Shown here: positions 41,988-50,170 of the stretch, piece by piece
Layout: every line of letters begins with the position of its first letter
Position numbering within the stretch: position 1 is the first letter of the stretch
Made by a program: the position numbers and the translations under genes
Assembly: GCF_963974515.1 (NCBI RefSeq)
Contig: NZ_CAXBDD010000003.1
Span: 62,001 to 126,000, forward strand
From: Sunxiuqinia sp963974515
GTDB taxonomy: Bacteria > Bacteroidota > Bacteroidia > Bacteroidales > Prolixibacteraceae
DNA: 64,000 nt
Direction of reading: 5' to 3'
The notes under the pieces: generated by a model
Seen by the model: only the letters and a program-made list of their open reading frames with translations
Told to the model about the DNA's origin: nothing
Databases searched by the model: none

Positions 41988-42812
41988 CTAAGTTGTTGGT
42001 TGTGTTTGTTTTCGGGCAACCGTGGCCAGCAGGCCAATCAACACCAGACTCAGTCCGGCTACCAGGTAGCTGACCATTAGCTGCTCTTCCTTCTCAAGCA
42101 GGAAGAAGGAGAACTGGCTGATCTCGTCCCAATATTCGATGGACAGCAGTACCAGTATATTATTGATGGAGTGCCCTATGATGCAGGCTAAAATATTGCG
42201 CGTAATAACCATCACCCAGCCCAACAGCAAGCCCAGTAAAAAAGTAGCCGGAAATTGCCAGGGGTTTAAATGAAACAAGGCGAAGAACAAGGCCGATACC
42301 AAAATGGCGATAATCTTGGGGTAGTTGCGCATAAAGCCATGCATAATTACACCACGGAAAATCAGCTCTTCAACAATGGGGGCAACAATGGCGACTTTCA
42401 AAAAGGCGCCTAAAAAGCCATAATCGTTTTCAAAGATTCGTTCGAAAAGCTCCCAAAACCAAGGCGGGGGAGGAAACACCTGGTCGATTTTCTTGTTGAT
42501 TTCACCCAAAAACACATGTGCTGCCGCTAAAAAAGTCAGCACAGGAATAAAAATAAGCAGGTTAAACCGCTTGATTGGAAACAAGATGCCGAGTTTGGTT
42601 TGAGCTTTCCGGTAGGCAAAATAAAGGATAAACAAGATGGAGCCGAGCGAAAGGGCGATCTTCTTAATCGGATTCGACAAATACTCTGTACCATGGTAAT
42701 AATCCCAAATCGCCAATGGAAAATCAACCACGGTTTGAATGAAGATGTATAAAATAACCAAATGTGCCGCCCCTAAGATTGTCGGGAAGTAAGGTCTCTG
42801 AGTCGAATTCAT
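41988..42812 (-). CDS. CPBP family intramembrane metalloprotease
   Basis: The 274-residue integral membrane protein belongs to the CPBP (CAAX protease/bacteriocin-processing) family. Catalytic motifs are VEELIFRGVIMHG (about 147-159), FALFHLNPWQFPATF (about 178-192, with His) and IGHSINN (His near 221), set among about seven helices. Family members cleave prenylated or membrane proteins. The target is unknown. It precedes DUF456 by 2 bases. No promoter box was found in the short upstream gap. Confidence 0.9.
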   Translation of the reverse strand: MNSTQRPYFPTILGAAHLVILYIFIQTVVDFPLAIWDYYHGTEYLSNPIKKIALSLGSILFILYFAYRKAQTKLGILFPIKRFNLLIFIPVLTFLAAAHVFLGEINKKIDQVFPPPPWFWELFERIFENDYGFLGAFLKVAIVAPIVEELIFRGVIMHGFMRNYPKIIAILVSALFFALFHLNPWQFPATFLLGLLLGWVMVITRNILACIIGHSINNILVLLSIEYWDEISQFSFFLLEKEEQLMVSYLVAGLSLVLIGLLATVARKQTQPTT

Positions 42813-42915
42813 AGTTCGTTTTAAACTTGCTCTAAAATAGCGGACTTTTCCTTAAAATGAAACAGGAGACGCTATAATTAGCACCTCCTGCTTTATTTCC
42901 TTATCAGTTTCTTTG

Positions 42916-43560
42916 CTACAAATCTTTTCTGGCCAGGTAAAAGTCAACCATTTCGTAGTCCGATTTTTCGCGTTCCTCCATATCCGGAACTGTTTTTGGC
43001 GGTGGAACAATGACTTTTTCTCCGGGAACCCAGTTCAACGGAAGGGCCACACCATGTTTGTCGGCTGTTTGCAAAGCTTTCAACACCCGCAGAATCTCAT
43101 TCATGTTACGCCCAACATTCAGCGGATAATACATCATCAGTCGAACCTTGCCGGTTGGATCAATAATAAACACCGCACGAACGGCTGCCGTTTCGCTTTC
43201 GTTGGGCTGCAGCATGCCGTAAAGCTTCGACACTTTCATGTCAATATCAGCAATAATCGGAAAATTGAACAACACACCGCTGTTCTTTTTTACATTGTTC
43301 ACCCAAGCCACGTGAGCATGAATGCTGTCGATACTCAAACCCATCAGTTTGGTGTTTAATGCTTTAAATTCGTCGCTTTGTATGGCAAAACCACTCATTT
43401 CAGTGGTACAAACCGGCGTAAAGTCAGCCGGATGCGAAAACAGGATGACCCAACTTCCTTTGTTATACTCCGAGAATTTTAACGGCCCATAGGTGGTATC
43501 GGCTGTAAAGTCAGGAGCCATATCACCAATCCGAGGCATTTGATTAATTTGTTCTTCCAT
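42916..43560 (-). CDS. 1-Cys (Prx6-type) peroxiredoxin
   Basis: Peroxiredoxins reduce H2O2, alkyl hydroperoxides and peroxynitrite. The 214-residue protein has the peroxidatic centre FSHPADFTPVCTTE with Cys51, Arg near 128 in AAVRAVFIIDP, and the extended Prx6-like C-terminal domain. No second cysteine matching a resolving Cys exists elsewhere in the sequence, so it is a 1-Cys enzyme that would need an external thiol donor. It stands alone. The upstream gap leads to the ribosomal operon on the other strand. Confidence 0.95.
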   Translation of the reverse strand: MEEQINQMPRIGDMAPDFTADTTYGPLKFSEYNKGSWVILFSHPADFTPVCTTEMSGFAIQSDEFKALNTKLMGLSIDSIHAHVAWVNNVKKNSGVLFNFPIIADIDMKVSKLYGMLQPNESETAAVRAVFIIDPTGKVRLMMYYPLNVGRNMNEILRVLKALQTADKHGVALPLNWVPGEKVIVPPPKTVPDMEEREKSDYEMVDFYLARKDL

Positions 43561-43645
43561 GATCTTTTTTAATTAGGATTAATGTTCTGGTTTCATAATA
43601 ACTTCTTTTTCAGAAATATGTTCATCTTTAAGTGGTGAAAAAGAT

Positions 43646-43653
43646 TACCTTTG
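43646..43653 (+). promoter_or_regulatory. -7 element TACCTTTG upstream of rpmB
   Basis: An exact -7 match 195 bases upstream of rpmB, which would give a leader of about 190 nt. A weaker box TATTTTGC (43797-43804 region) lies nearer the gene. The true start is open. Confidence 0.45.
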
Positions 43654-43847
43654 TTCGGCTATTAATCATTGGAAAAACACGATTTGCTATCCCATTGAAA
43701 CAGAGACCAAAAAAGTTATTTGTTTGTGAACAGTTTGTTGTTGAAAAAACCACGATTTTTTTCTGAAACAATTTGATTTTTACAAGAAAAAGCGCTTATT
43801 TTGCGAACTGTTTGAAAAATGTGTGATTCTGAATAAAAAATAAGACA

Positions 43848-44090
43848 ATGTCAAAAGTTTGTCAAGTTACCGGTAAAAAAATGATGGTGGGAAACAATGT
43901 TTCACACTCGAAAAGAAGAACGAAGCGTCGGTTTTATCCGAACTTGTTCAAGAAGAAATTCTATCTTCCAGAGGAAGACCGTTGGATTTCGTTAACAGTT
44001 TCTGCAGCAGGAATCCGTACAATCAATAAAAGAGGTTTGGTGGCTGCGCTGAAAGAAGCGAAGGAAAAAGGATACGTAACGAATATTTAA
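43848..44090 (+). CDS. rpmB: 50S ribosomal protein bL28
   Basis: The 80-residue protein begins MSKVCQVTGKKMMVGNNVSH with the family pattern of a V(C)xVTGK start and basic body SKRRTKRRFYPNLFKKKF, then RTINKRGLVAAL near the end. Only a single Cys5 is present, so it is the zinc-independent form. It is the first gene of a tight L28-L33-DUF4295 unit (12 and 8 bases apart) that ends in an intrinsic terminator. Confidence 0.98.
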   Translation: MSKVCQVTGKKMMVGNNVSHSKRRTKRRFYPNLFKKKFYLPEEDRWISLTVSAAGIRTINKRGLVAALKEAKEKGYVTNI

Positions 44091-44102
44091 AAGCGTAGAA
44101 AA

Positions 44103-44285
44103 ATGGCTAAAAAAGGTAATAGGGTTCAGGTTATTTTAGAATGTACCGAGCATAAAGACAGTGGTGTGCCCGGAACATCACGGTACATTTCAACCAAGAA
44201 CAGGAAAAATACACCTGATCGTTTGGAATTGAAAAAGTACAACCCGGTTTTGAAAAAAGTAACTGTTCACCGCGAAATTAAATAA
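44103..44285 (+). CDS. rpmG: 50S ribosomal protein bL33
   Basis: The 60-residue protein matches bL33 (MAKKGNRVQVILECTEHK opening, then GTSRYISTKNRKNTPDRLELKKYN, cited as TSRYISTKN and LELKKYN). It has one cysteine (Cys14) and no CxxC pairs, so it is the zinc-free C-minus type. It sits between rpmB and the DUF4295 gene in the same operon. Confidence 0.98.
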   Translation: MAKKGNRVQVILECTEHKDSGVPGTSRYISTKNRKNTPDRLELKKYNPVLKKVTVHREIK

Positions 44286-44293
44286 ATTGAGAT

Positions 44294-44446
44294 ATGGCAA
44301 AGAAAGCAGTTGCATCATTGCAAAAAGGTGCCGGTAAAGGTTTTTCCAAAGTAATTAAAATGGTAAAGTCTGAAAAAACCGGAGCATTCACATTTCAGGA
44401 AGAAATGATTCCTAATGAAATGGTTAAAGACTATTTTAAGAAGTAA
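44294..44446 (+). CDS. DUF4295 small basic protein (putative ribosome-associated)
   Basis: A 50-residue frame starts with ATG at 44294 (MAKKAVASLQKGAGKGFSKV) and ends KDYFKK. It is Lys-rich with the segment MVKSEKTGAFTFQEEMIPNE, matching DUF4295, a family conserved after rpmG in Bacteroidota. The operon position and charge suggest a ribosome-associated subunit, by inference. It lies 8 bases after rpmG, immediately before the operon terminator. Confidence 0.93.
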   Translation: MAKKAVASLQKGAGKGFSKVIKMVKSEKTGAFTFQEEMIPNEMVKDYFKK

Positions 44447-44468
44447 AGATATTTGTTTGCTTAAACAG

Positions 44469-44500
44469 AAAAGCTTCCATCGATTGATGGGAGCTTTTTT
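44469..44500 (+). terminator. Intrinsic terminator of the rpmB operon
   Basis: Arms AAAAGCTTCCATC and GATGGGAGCTTTT pair with one G-U wobble around GATT, followed by T residues. It lies 22 bases after the DUF4295 stop. Confidence 0.9.
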
Positions 44501-44530
44501 GTTATCCGTCTTTTAGATTACTCATTCGAG

Positions 44531-45301
44531 TCATTCCGGCGATTTCTCCGGCAGAAACTTCCAATACCGCCGGGGCATATGCTGGCGTTGCAGTTTGTGG
44601 TTCTTTCGCTCCTTAATGTTGATGCTGTCAAAGTAATTCTTCCACAATACCTGGTAGCTGGCTTCCTGCTCCTGTAGCAAGTTGTGATTGACCTTCCCGT
44701 CCAGGCGGGAAAAGGTCTTCTCCGAAATCTCCACTTCCCGAACCGTTTTTAGATCGTAATAAAAGCCATAATCGCGTTTCAGGTCGTAAATCAGCCACTG
44801 TTGATCGGCAAACCGGTTCTTGAAATGCCGGAGGGTAAAGGGCAATACATCGTATGCCGGTTCAACCGGGGCGAAATAAAGGCCATCTTTGGTTTCCTGG
44901 AATCGAACAAACTGAAGCAGGCGAGAGGTTTCCTGCAGGACTTTCCGTTCCAGCTTTTTCAATTGAAGCACATCTGCATCGCCATAATCGGATTCAATGC
45001 TGAATTTGGTGTCGAACAAACGGCGGACAAAACGAAACAACATCATCTCGATGCCGGGCTCTGCAGACAAGAAAGCCATGAAAGGCAATTCTTTGTTTCG
45101 TTGATGAAGCTTTTGCCTCAAGGCTTTCCAAACACGATTGGCTTGCTGCTCATTGGTTGAAATAACTTGCTTCTCGGTAAACAAGACTTCCTGAAAATCA
45201 ACTTCGCCACAAATGTCAGTTGGCGTAATTTTTTGTTGATAGCACTGAAAAACAACGCTTAACAAGCCTTCGAACGTTCCATCGTAAATTAAATAAGCCA
45301 T
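44531..45301 (-). CDS. TIGR03915 family putative DNA repair/modification protein
   Basis: The 256-residue protein begins MAYLIYDGTFEGLLSVVFQC and contains FMAFLSAEPGIEMMLFRFV, YGDADVLQLKKLERKVLQE and the late DLKRDYGFYYDLKTVREVEI and HMPRRYWKFLPEK stretches typical of TIGR03915/DUF4130. It is found paired with the radical SAM protein TIGR03916 as a presumed DNA-lesion repair or base modification partner. It follows the radical SAM gene by 4 bases, so translation is coupled. It has no catalytic motif that I can assign. The pair is divergent from an S24 regulator. Confidence 0.9.
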   Translation of the reverse strand: MAYLIYDGTFEGLLSVVFQCYQQKITPTDICGEVDFQEVLFTEKQVISTNEQQANRVWKALRQKLHQRNKELPFMAFLSAEPGIEMMLFRFVRRLFDTKFSIESDYGDADVLQLKKLERKVLQETSRLLQFVRFQETKDGLYFAPVEPAYDVLPFTLRHFKNRFADQQWLIYDLKRDYGFYYDLKTVREVEISEKTFSRLDGKVNHNLLQEQEASYQVLWKNYFDSINIKERKNHKLQRQHMPRRYWKFLPEKSPE

Positions 45302-45305
45302 GCTG

Positions 45306-46610
45306 TTAATTCTTAAAATGAAGCTGTTTGGGACCGCACACCGGGCTGGGCTGAGGAGGGAATAGCATCAGCTGGGTATCTCCTGCTTTCCGGCGTTTCA
45401 TCTGGCTCTCAGCCAAAATATGATTTTTCAGGCGTTCAGGTTCCCAGCTGACCATTCGTGGTGGCAATTCGTTACATGTAATAAAGTACTGCGCTCGTTT
45501 CATCACTACGCCAATCTTTTTCAAATGAAAGCTGGTCAGTCGTCGAAAACGTCGGGTATCGACAATCATTCGGGCGGATTGCACCCCAATGCCAGGCACT
45601 CGTAAAATCAGGTGGTAGTCGGCTTTGTTAATATCAACAGGGAACAAGTGTAAGTTTCGGATCGCGAATGCCAGCTTCGGATCAATCTCCAGATCCAGAA
45701 AAAGTCGCTCCGGCGTAAGAATTTCATCGGGCGAAAACTCATAAAACCGCATCAGCCAGTCGCTTTGATACAGCCGGTTTTCGCGTACCAATGGTGGTGA
45801 CTGTATAGCCGGAAGCCGTTTGTCGTATTCATTCACAGGCAAATAACCGGAATAATAAACTCGTTTCAGTTTCTGTTGATGATAGAAGTTTGAGGAAAGC
45901 TGAAGAATGTCCCGATCACTTTCGGGTGTGGCACCTACAATAATCTGGGTGCTTTGTCCGGCGGGTGTAAACTTCGGTACCCTGTGAAACTTTTTGCGTT
46001 CTTCTTTATAGGCTTGAATGCCTTCGCTGATTTGGTTCATTGGCTGCAGAACACTTGCGTAATCTTTTTCGGGCGCCAGCTTTTTCAGTTGCAGTTCGGT
46101 TGGTATCTCAATGTTCACGCTCATTCGATCAGCGTATCGGCCGGCTTCATAAATCAGTTCGCGACTGGCTCCCGGAATGGCTTTCAGGTGAATATAACCA
46201 TAGTAGCGTTCCTTCAAGCGCAGTTTTTTGGCTACCAGCATCATGCGCTCCATCGTGTAGTCCGGATTTTTAATTACGCCGGAGCTTAAAAACAAACCCT
46301 CAATGTAATTTCTTCGGTAAAAACCAATGGTCAGATCAACGATTTCCTGAACGGTGAAAGCGGCGCGAGGGCGGTCGTTGGTTCGCCGGTTAATGCAATA
46401 GGCGCAATCGTAAATACAATGGTTGGTCATCAAAATCTTAAACAGGCTGATGCAGCGTCCGTCATCGGTAAAGCTGTGGCAAATACCTGCTGCCACGGCA
46501 TTTCCAATTCCATCGTTGTTGTTCCGGCTGTTTCCGCTCGATGAGCAGGATACATCGTATTTCGCTGCATCGGCTAATATTTTTAGTTTTTCTTGAATGG
46601 TCGCATTCAT
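45306..46610 (-). CDS. TIGR03916 putative DNA repair/modification radical SAM protein
   Basis: The 434-residue protein carries a radical SAM centre TNHCIYDCAYCINRRT (Cys65, Cys69, Cys72), the N-terminal hallmark YDVSCSSSGNSRNN (19-32), LSSGVIKNP, IVGATPESD (about 224) and a C-terminal helix-hairpin-helix VPGIGVQSARMIVDTRRF (about 334-351). HhH plus radical SAM suggests it binds DNA and performs radical chemistry on damaged bases, by analogy with spore photoproduct lyase. Substrate is unproven. It overlaps in function with the coupled TIGR03915 gene and is divergent from the XRE-S24 regulator. Confidence 0.93.
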   Translation of the reverse strand: MNATIQEKLKILADAAKYDVSCSSSGNSRNNNDGIGNAVAAGICHSFTDDGRCISLFKILMTNHCIYDCAYCINRRTNDRPRAAFTVQEIVDLTIGFYRRNYIEGLFLSSGVIKNPDYTMERMMLVAKKLRLKERYYGYIHLKAIPGASRELIYEAGRYADRMSVNIEIPTELQLKKLAPEKDYASVLQPMNQISEGIQAYKEERKKFHRVPKFTPAGQSTQIIVGATPESDRDILQLSSNFYHQQKLKRVYYSGYLPVNEYDKRLPAIQSPPLVRENRLYQSDWLMRFYEFSPDEILTPERLFLDLEIDPKLAFAIRNLHLFPVDINKADYHLILRVPGIGVQSARMIVDTRRFRRLTSFHLKKIGVVMKRAQYFITCNELPPRMVSWEPERLKNHILAESQMKRRKAGDTQLMLFPPQPSPVCGPKQLHFKN

Positions 46611-46664
46611 AATCGATAAGCTTGTATGATTCTTGTTTTTTTATTGGCAAACGAGATGATAAAA

Positions 46665-46702
46665 TTACTAATAAAATTAGTAATTACTAATAGGATTAGG
46701 TA
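46665..46702 (+). promoter_or_regulatory. Tandem 19-bp operators in the divergent promoter region
   Basis: Operator 1 (46665-46683) is TTACTAAT-AAA-ATTAGTAA, a perfect 8-bp dyad. Operator 2 (46684-46702) is TTACTAAT-AGG-ATTAGGTA, with two mismatches in the right arm. They are adjacent in phase without a gap. They overlap the promoter region of the S24 regulator, so autorepression is likely. Control of the divergent repair operon is plausible because its start lies about 55 bases away. Confidence 0.75.
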
Positions 46703-46708
46703 TATTTG
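46701..46708 (+). promoter_or_regulatory. -7 element TATATTTG overlapping operator 2
   Basis: An exact TAnnTTTG match whose first two bases are the last bases of operator 2, only 4 bases before the ATG at 46713. Transcription would begin near the start codon, giving a nearly leaderless message. Confidence 0.55.
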
Positions 46709-46712
46709 GTGG

Positions 46713-47471
46713 ATGAATTTTTTAGCACAGAATATCAAGTATTTACGAAAAACAAAGCAGTGGACGCAGCAACAGTTGGCTGATGAACTTCAGATAAAAC
46801 GTGCATTGGTTGGTTCGTACGAAGAGGGTAGGGCAACGCCTAAAATCGCCGTACTTCAGCGGCTGGCTGTCTTGCTGGATACGAAATTGGATGACCTGCT
46901 GGGCAGGCCTTTGGAAGAAAAACAAGAAGGCAGGTCACCTTCAGCCAAGGTGTTGTCCATTGTGGTGGATCAAAATAATGAAGAATTGATTCCCATTGTT
47001 CCTGCAAAAGCTTCGGCAGGGTACCTAAACGGTTTTGCTGACCCGCATTATGTGGAGTCGCTGCCTCGCTTTTATATGCCTATTCCCGAATTGTCGCGCG
47101 AACGCACCTATCGTGTCTTTCAGATCAAAGGCGACAGCATGTTACCTGTGCTGCCTGAATCTTATCTGTTTTGTGAATATGTGCCGGATTTGGAAGATTT
47201 GAAAAATGGACAAACGTATATCCTCATCACCAAAGATGAAGGTCTGGTTTATAAACGTGTCTTTTTGAAAGCTGCCAGCCAGTTACTGCTGAAGTCGGAT
47301 AATCCGGAATACGATTCTTATGTAATTGGCTTGGAGCAAGTGTTGGAATTGTGGAAAGCCAAAGGCGTTTTAAGCTTCGAACTTCCAAAGCCCGAAATGA
47401 TGAGATCAGCCCATATTTCGTCTGTTTTGAAGGAAGTGAAGGATGAGATTCGGAAGCTGAGAAATCAATAG
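46713..47471 (+). CDS. XRE-HTH plus S24 (LexA-like) self-cleaving repressor
   Basis: From the ATG at 46713 the protein has 252 residues; farther upstream starts would translate through the operators. An N-terminal XRE helix-turn-helix (about 4-60, LRKTKQWTQQQLADEL and RALVGSYEEG) is followed by an S24 peptidase domain. This keeps the predicted autocleavage dipeptide Ala102-Gly103 (AKASAGYLNG), Ser142 (IKGDSMLPVLP) and Lys181 (VYKRVF). These three features match LexA/UmuD/CI-type self-cleavage. No RecA partner is seen here. It faces the TIGR03916/03915 repair pair across tandem operators, so a damage-responsive switch is the natural reading. Confidence 0.93.
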   Translation: MNFLAQNIKYLRKTKQWTQQQLADELQIKRALVGSYEEGRATPKIAVLQRLAVLLDTKLDDLLGRPLEEKQEGRSPSAKVLSIVVDQNNEELIPIVPAKASAGYLNGFADPHYVESLPRFYMPIPELSRERTYRVFQIKGDSMLPVLPESYLFCEYVPDLEDLKNGQTYILITKDEGLVYKRVFLKAASQLLLKSDNPEYDSYVIGLEQVLELWKAKGVLSFELPKPEMMRSAHISSVLKEVKDEIRKLRNQ

Positions 47472-47653
47472 CTGGTATGATTTATGTTTCACGAATATTT
47501 TAAGAGTTTCCACTACGCTCGTTTGTTGTCTGACGAAAAAGTCAAATAGCCACCATGAAGTTTCCCCTTTGTTAACTCTTCCATCGCTCCTAAATTTCAA
47601 TCGAATTATGTCAGTCAATTTTTGTAAATTGCGCCACTCAAATTCAGAAAGCT

Positions 47654-48604
47654 ATGGGTCTATTCGGATCATTTACAAAATCGAAAAAAGAAAGCCTGGA
47701 TCAGGGCCTTTCAAAAACCAAGGAGAGTGTTTTCAAAAAGTTGGGACGAGCCATTGTTGGTAAGTCAAAGGTTGATGATGAAGTCCTTGATAACCTGGAA
47801 GAAGTATTGATTACCTCCGATGTTGGTGTAGATACAACGTTGAAAATTATCCGGCGAATTGAAGAGCGCGTTTCGAAAGATAAATACTTTGGAGTTGATG
47901 AACTCAATACGCTTTTAAAAGAAGAAATTGCCGCACTGCTCGACGAAAATAACAGCAGCGATGATGCCGATTTTGATCTTCCGCAGAGTGACCTGCCTTA
48001 TGTAATTATGGTCGTGGGAGTTAATGGGGTTGGAAAAACAACCACTATCGGTAAGCTGGCCTATAACTTCAAGAAGAACGGAAAAAAAGTGGTGCTTGGA
48101 GCTGCCGATACCTTTCGTGCGGCGGCCATAGACCAGTTGCAAATTTGGGCCGATCGCGTCAATGTTCCGCTGATCAGGCAAAGCATGGGATCTGATCCTG
48201 CTTCCGTGGCCTACGATGCCCTGGCTTCGGCAAAAGCCTCAGGTGCCGACGTGGTGATTATTGATACAGCAGGCCGTTTGCACAATAAAATCAACCTGAT
48301 GAATGAGCTAACTAAAATTAAGAATGTGATGCAAAAAATTGTGCCTGATGCGCCACATGAGGTTTTGCTCATTTTGGATGGATCGACCGGACAAAACGCT
48401 TTTGAACAGGCCAAACAGTTCACTAAAGCAACGGAAGTCTCGGCTTTGGCTCTGACCAAGCTGGATGGAACGGCCAAAGGAGGTGTGGTTATTGGGATTT
48501 CCGATCAATTTAAAATTCCCGTCAAATACATTGGAATTGGCGAAAAAATGGAAGATTTGCAGGTTTTCCGGCGAAAAGAGTTTGTAGAGTCACTGTTTTC
48601 GTAG
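47654..48604 (+). CDS. ftsY: Signal recognition particle receptor FtsY
   Basis: FtsY docks SRP-ribosome complexes at the membrane. The 316-residue form has a short N-terminal region and the N domain (about 25-100), then the G domain: P-loop GVNGVGKTT (122-130), DTFRAAAIDQL (about 142), DTAGRLHN (about 203), TKLDGTAKGG (about 275) and the terminal GIGEKMEDLQVF. The N terminus lacks a long acidic A domain, as in other Bacteroidota. rimO follows 165 bases later on the same strand, a conserved neighbourhood. Confidence 0.97.
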   Translation: MGLFGSFTKSKKESLDQGLSKTKESVFKKLGRAIVGKSKVDDEVLDNLEEVLITSDVGVDTTLKIIRRIEERVSKDKYFGVDELNTLLKEEIAALLDENNSSDDADFDLPQSDLPYVIMVVGVNGVGKTTTIGKLAYNFKKNGKKVVLGAADTFRAAAIDQLQIWADRVNVPLIRQSMGSDPASVAYDALASAKASGADVVIIDTAGRLHNKINLMNELTKIKNVMQKIVPDAPHEVLLILDGSTGQNAFEQAKQFTKATEVSALALTKLDGTAKGGVVIGISDQFKIPVKYIGIGEKMEDLQVFRRKEFVESLFS

Positions 48605-48627
48605 ATATCTCTTCGTAAGCGGATGAA

Positions 48628-48654
48628 TGTCATCCTGAACCTGTTTCAGGAACC
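48628..48654 (+). repeat. Small palindromic dispersed repeat (CATCCTGAAC-type)
   Basis: The string TCATCCTGAACCTGTTTCAG (48630-48649) followed by GAA has complementary ends CCTGAA and TTCAGG. This motif is common as a dispersed intergenic palindrome in diverse bacteria. It lies between ftsY and rimO. Confidence 0.55.
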
Positions 48655-48769
48655 GTCGCCTTATTAGGTTCCGAAAATAAGTTCGGAATGACTCATTCCC
48701 ATAAAGAAAATTAAAAAACCACCATGGATTTAGTTTGTTGTAGAGGTGGAGAAAAAAAGAAGATAAAAG

Positions 48770-50065
48770 ATGAAACGAGGAAAAGTTAATATAACCACCC
48801 TGGGGTGTTCGAAAAATTTGGTTGATTCGGAAATGCTGCTCAACCAGCTTGATCTGAATGGTTTTAAAGTGGTTCACGACAGTGAAGATGATGATGCCAA
48901 TATTGTTATTCTGAATACCTGTGGCTTTATCATGGATGCCAAGGAAGAATCCATCAATTCGATCTTGAGCCACGCCCAGGCCCGAAAAAGCGGAAAGTTG
49001 GATAAGCTGCTGGTTATGGGTTGTTTGTCGGCGCGCTACAAGGAAGACTTGGAGAAGGAAATTCCGGAAGTAGATAAATTCTACGGCAAATTTGACTACA
49101 AGCAAATTATTCAGGATTTGAATGCCAACTTCTTTGAACAGAAGATGTATCACCGCCTGAAAACAACACCGAGCCACTTTTCTTACCTGAAAATCAGTGA
49201 AGGATGCAACCGGCACTGCTCATTTTGTGCCATTCCCCAGTTTACCGGAATCCATAAATCGCGCAGCATAGAGAGTTTGCTGGAAGAAGCCCAAACACTG
49301 GTTGATAGTGGAACTAAAGAACTGCTGATCATTGCGCAGGATTTGTCATACTACGGAATTGATATGTATGGCGAAAGCAAGTTGGCCGAACTGATTGACC
49401 GGTTGGCCGATATTAAAGGATTGGAATGGATCCGCTTGCATTATGCCTACCCGTCTAAATTTCCGATGGACTTGCTGAAAGTGATCCGTGAACGACATAA
49501 CGTGGCCAGCTACCTGGATTTGCCATTACAGCACATAAGCGACCGAATGCTGGGGCGTATGCGCCGAAAAATTACCAAAGACGAAACCATCAGCCTGATC
49601 AACAGGATCCGTGAGGAAGTACCGGGAATTGCGTTGCGAACTACCTTTTTGGTTGGCCACCCGGGTGAAACTGAAGAAGATTTTGAAGAATTGAAAGCCT
49701 TTGTTGCCGAGCAGAAATTCGATCGCATGGGCGTTTTCGCCTATTCGGACGAAGATGATACTTACGCTTTTAAAATGTACGAGGACGATGTTCCGGAAGA
49801 CGTAAAACAGGAACGCGCGGCAGAACTGATGGAACTCCAACAAAACATTTCTGAAAAACTAAATACAGAGAAAGTAGGGAAGACCCTAAAAGTATTGATT
49901 GATCGCGAGGAGGCAGATTATTTTGTTGGCCGGACTGAATTTGACTCACCTGAAGTGGATGGGGAAGTGTTGGTTGAAAAAGAGGAATCAATTCAAATTG
50001 GTCAATTCTACCCGATTCAGATCGCCGACTCAACCGAGTTTGACTTGATTGGGAAAGTTTCCTGA
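48770..50065 (+). CDS. rimO: Ribosomal protein S12 methylthiotransferase RimO
   Basis: RimO adds a methylthio group to Asp of ribosomal protein uS12 using two Fe-S clusters and SAM. The 431-residue length is usual. The MTTase N domain has Cys13, Cys51 and Cys85 (LGCSKNLVD, NTCGFI, MGCLS), the radical SAM core ISEGCNRHCSFCAIPQFTG (Cys147, Cys151, Cys154) and a C-terminal TRAM-type domain (about 365-430, GKTLKVLIDREEADYFVGRT). It lies after ftsY and before a terminator. Confidence 0.97.
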   Translation: MKRGKVNITTLGCSKNLVDSEMLLNQLDLNGFKVVHDSEDDDANIVILNTCGFIMDAKEESINSILSHAQARKSGKLDKLLVMGCLSARYKEDLEKEIPEVDKFYGKFDYKQIIQDLNANFFEQKMYHRLKTTPSHFSYLKISEGCNRHCSFCAIPQFTGIHKSRSIESLLEEAQTLVDSGTKELLIIAQDLSYYGIDMYGESKLAELIDRLADIKGLEWIRLHYAYPSKFPMDLLKVIRERHNVASYLDLPLQHISDRMLGRMRRKITKDETISLINRIREEVPGIALRTTFLVGHPGETEEDFEELKAFVAEQKFDRMGVFAYSDEDDTYAFKMYEDDVPEDVKQERAAELMELQQNISEKLNTEKVGKTLKVLIDREEADYFVGRTEFDSPEVDGEVLVEKEESIQIGQFYPIQIADSTEFDLIGKVS

Positions 50066-50091
50066 TCAGCAGATCCGATAAAGCTATTTTT

Positions 50092-50147
50092 GAAGCATCG
50101 CCATATTTTCAGGAACAACCTGATGAAATATGGCGATGCTTCTTTTG
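50092..50147 (+). terminator. Strong intrinsic terminator after rimO
   Basis: A 17-bp perfect stem (left arm 50092-50108, right arm 50126-50142) with a 17-nt loop, followed by TTTTGTTT. The convergent hydrolase gene ends 24 bases farther on. Confidence 0.9.
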
Positions 50148-50170
50148 TTTAAGCTGCTGAAGTCAGTGGA

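Noticed and set aside
46626..46712. 29-residue upstream extension of the S24 repressor
   Set aside because: It would translate the operators and promoter; the HTH begins cleanly at the ATG at 46713.
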